Below, in pieces: positions 5,940-6,990 of a stretch of DNA of 6,990 bases. The stretch's first letter is position 1; the number at the start of each line of letters is the position of its first letter. Source of the stretch: Ornithinimicrobium sp. (GTDB taxonomy: Bacteria > Actinomycetota > Actinomycetes > Actinomycetales > Dermatophilaceae). Where the stretch lies: the NCBI GenBank assembly GCA_030145965.1, contig JASKZT010000251.1, positions 1 to 6,990 of the forward strand. Direction: 5' to 3'. Both the position numbers and the translations under genes were made by a program. A model generated the notes under the pieces. That model made no database searches, was not told where the DNA came from, and saw nothing but the letters and a program-made list of their open reading frames with translations.

Positions 5940-6938
5940 ATGCGCGTGGAGGGTCGTGCGACCTCGATCTCCTGGATCCCGTCGGACTCGGTGCAGGGCT
6001 GGCTCAAGGGCGGCTTCGACCTCGGCCTGTCCCACTACGACGAGCCGCCCCGGGACCGGCTGGAGGGCCCCGACGACGTCCGCTCCCTGCGCGACGACGA
6101 CCGGTTCCGCTTCGCCAACGTCCTCAGCGGCTGGGCCGAGTTCGGCCCCGACGGGACGACCGGCGGCTACGCCGAGGACTCCGACCTGCTCATGGGCAGC
6201 ACGCGGGTGCGCCTGGTCGCCGGGACCGCCACCTTTCTCGGCTACTCGCTCCCGGTGCTGCGCGCCGACCCCGTCCTCGAGGACGACCGGGTCGTGCTCG
6301 TCCAGACGGTGGGTGGGCGCACCGGCGTCCCGCTCCCCCGTCCCGTTCCGAGGCCGCCCTTCGTGCGCTACCACGCCCCCATCGTGTGGACCACGCTGCG
6401 CCTCACCCTGACCCGCGACGGCGGCCGGCAGGTCGAGCTGGCCGGTGCCTCCGCCTTCCCCCGCCACTGGGTCTACGACAGCGACGGCACGCTCGTCCTC
6501 AAGTCGGCCCTCACGCGGCTGCAGGAGTGGCTCGACGAGAGCTTCGGCCCCCGCACGCCGTGGGGCGAGGCGGACTCCCCCGCGCTCACCGTCGCCGCCG
6601 AGTCCGGCGCCGAACGGGCGGTGTCGGGGGCGATCATGCGCCACGGCGCGCGGTCGGCGGTCGTGCGGGTGCCCGAGGGCACGACCCTGGTCACCCAGGG
6701 CGAGGAGGGCACGGACGTCCACCTCGTGCTCGACGGGGTGCTGGACGTCGAGGTGGACGGCTGCGTCGTGGCCCAGCTCGGCCCGGGCGCGGTCATGGGC
6801 GAGCGGGCCGCCCTCGAGGGCGGGCGCCGCTCGGCGACGGTCGTCGCCCGCACGCCGGCCCGCCTCGTGCGGGTGCCCCACGCCGCCCTGGAGCCGGAGG
6901 CGCTGCGGGCCGTCGCCGAGGAGCACGGCGGCGGGTAG
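5940..6938 (+). CDS. Protein of unknown function with C-terminal cyclic-nucleotide-binding domain
   Basis: The product has 332 residues. The first 220 or so match no domain I can name; they are soluble and rich in Trp, Asp and Arg, with notable blocks SWIPS (11-15), GLSHYDEPP (29-37), DRFRFAN (54-60), VQTVGGRTGVP (121-131) and FPRHWVYD (173-180). I recall similar uncharacterised proteins in other actinobacteria. Residues about 238-315 form a cyclic-nucleotide-binding beta-barrel: the VPEGTTLVTQGEEG turn (244-257), HLVLDGVLDV (261-270), and the phosphate-binding cassette MGERAAL...RRSATVVA (286-303). In this, Glu 288 and Arg 297 sit where ribose and phosphate contacts are expected. No helix-turn-helix follows, so it is not a Crp-type regulator. 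It lies 39 bases after the YbaK-like gene. GTG 5925 is an alternative in-frame start adding five residues. A TTGTCG at 5904-5909 could be a weak -35 of its own promoter. Confidence 0.82.
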   Translation: MRVEGRATSISWIPSDSVQGWLKGGFDLGLSHYDEPPRDRLEGPDDVRSLRDDDRFRFANVLSGWAEFGPDGTTGGYAEDSDLLMGSTRVRLVAGTATFLGYSLPVLRADPVLEDDRVVLVQTVGGRTGVPLPRPVPRPPFVRYHAPIVWTTLRLTLTRDGGRQVELAGASAFPRHWVYDSDGTLVLKSALTRLQEWLDESFGPRTPWGEADSPALTVAAESGAERAVSGAIMRHGARSAVVRVPEGTTLVTQGEEGTDVHLVLDGVLDVEVDGCVVAQLGPGAVMGERAALEGGRRSATVVARTPARLVRVPHAALEPEALRAVAEEHGGG

Positions 6939-6990
6939 GCGCGCAGGCCGCGCCGCGTCCGCGCCGGCCGGGGGTCCGCGTCAGCCGCGG

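Noticed and set aside
5346..6926. A 526-codon open frame on the minus strand opposite the YbaK-like and cyclic-nucleotide-binding genes
   Set aside because: It is antisense to two genes with recognisable domains, and its product is His/Arg/Gly-rich low-complexity sequence, a typical codon shadow.
6939..6990. A terminator or the end of a convergent minus-strand gene (TGA at 6983-6981) in the last 52 bases
   Set aside because: Only two codons before that TGA lie in the window, and the GC-rich repeats there form no convincing stem.

Overview
The window is very GC-rich, codes densely on both strands with G/C-biased third codon positions, uses GTG as well as ATG starts, and shows TANNNT-type -10 elements placed directly before start codons. 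This points to a high-GC Gram-positive actinobacterium. The gene content would suit a Micrococcales-type genome, but the genus cannot be fixed from the sequence alone.

Left half (about 1-3130, minus strand): an ABC importer operon read ugpA - ugpE - ugpB, running off the left edge. UgpA and UgpE are the two six-helix permeases, each with an EAA loop. UgpB is a lipid-anchored solute-binding protein whose C-terminus (about 40 residues by family length) lies outside the window. Sequence features match the sn-glycerol-3-phosphate / glycerophosphodiester type of the CUT1 family, and the order is the one I recall for mycobacterial ugpAEBC. No ATPase gene (ugpC) is in the window. ugpA and ugpE overlap by 4 bases. 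ugpE and ugpB are separated by an 86-base gap carrying an exact 15-base tandem repeat.

Middle (3088-4763, minus strand): the ugp upstream region holds a candidate leaderless promoter and an inverted repeat. Next comes a long hairpin, then a complete tRNA-Leu(GAG) gene with encoded CCA. Upstream of the tRNA is dinB, an error-prone Y-family DNA polymerase with a C-terminal extension.

Right half (4828-6938, plus strand): after a 64-base divergent intergenic region comes a tight cluster of three genes. They encode a YbhB/YbcL-type PEBP protein (probably from a leaderless transcript), a YbaK/EbsC-fold protein overlapping it by 4 bases and apparently lacking two catalytic residues of the deacylases, and a protein with an uncharacterised N-terminal region joined to a C-terminal cyclic-nucleotide-binding domain. 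The last 52 bases hold nothing I can support.

No mobile element, CRISPR array, phage gene or obvious defence system was seen. The window looks like ordinary actinobacterial chromosome. The best leads are the catalytically degenerate YbaK-like protein, the effector-less cyclic-nucleotide-binding protein beside it, and the in-frame repeat and start ambiguity before ugpB.
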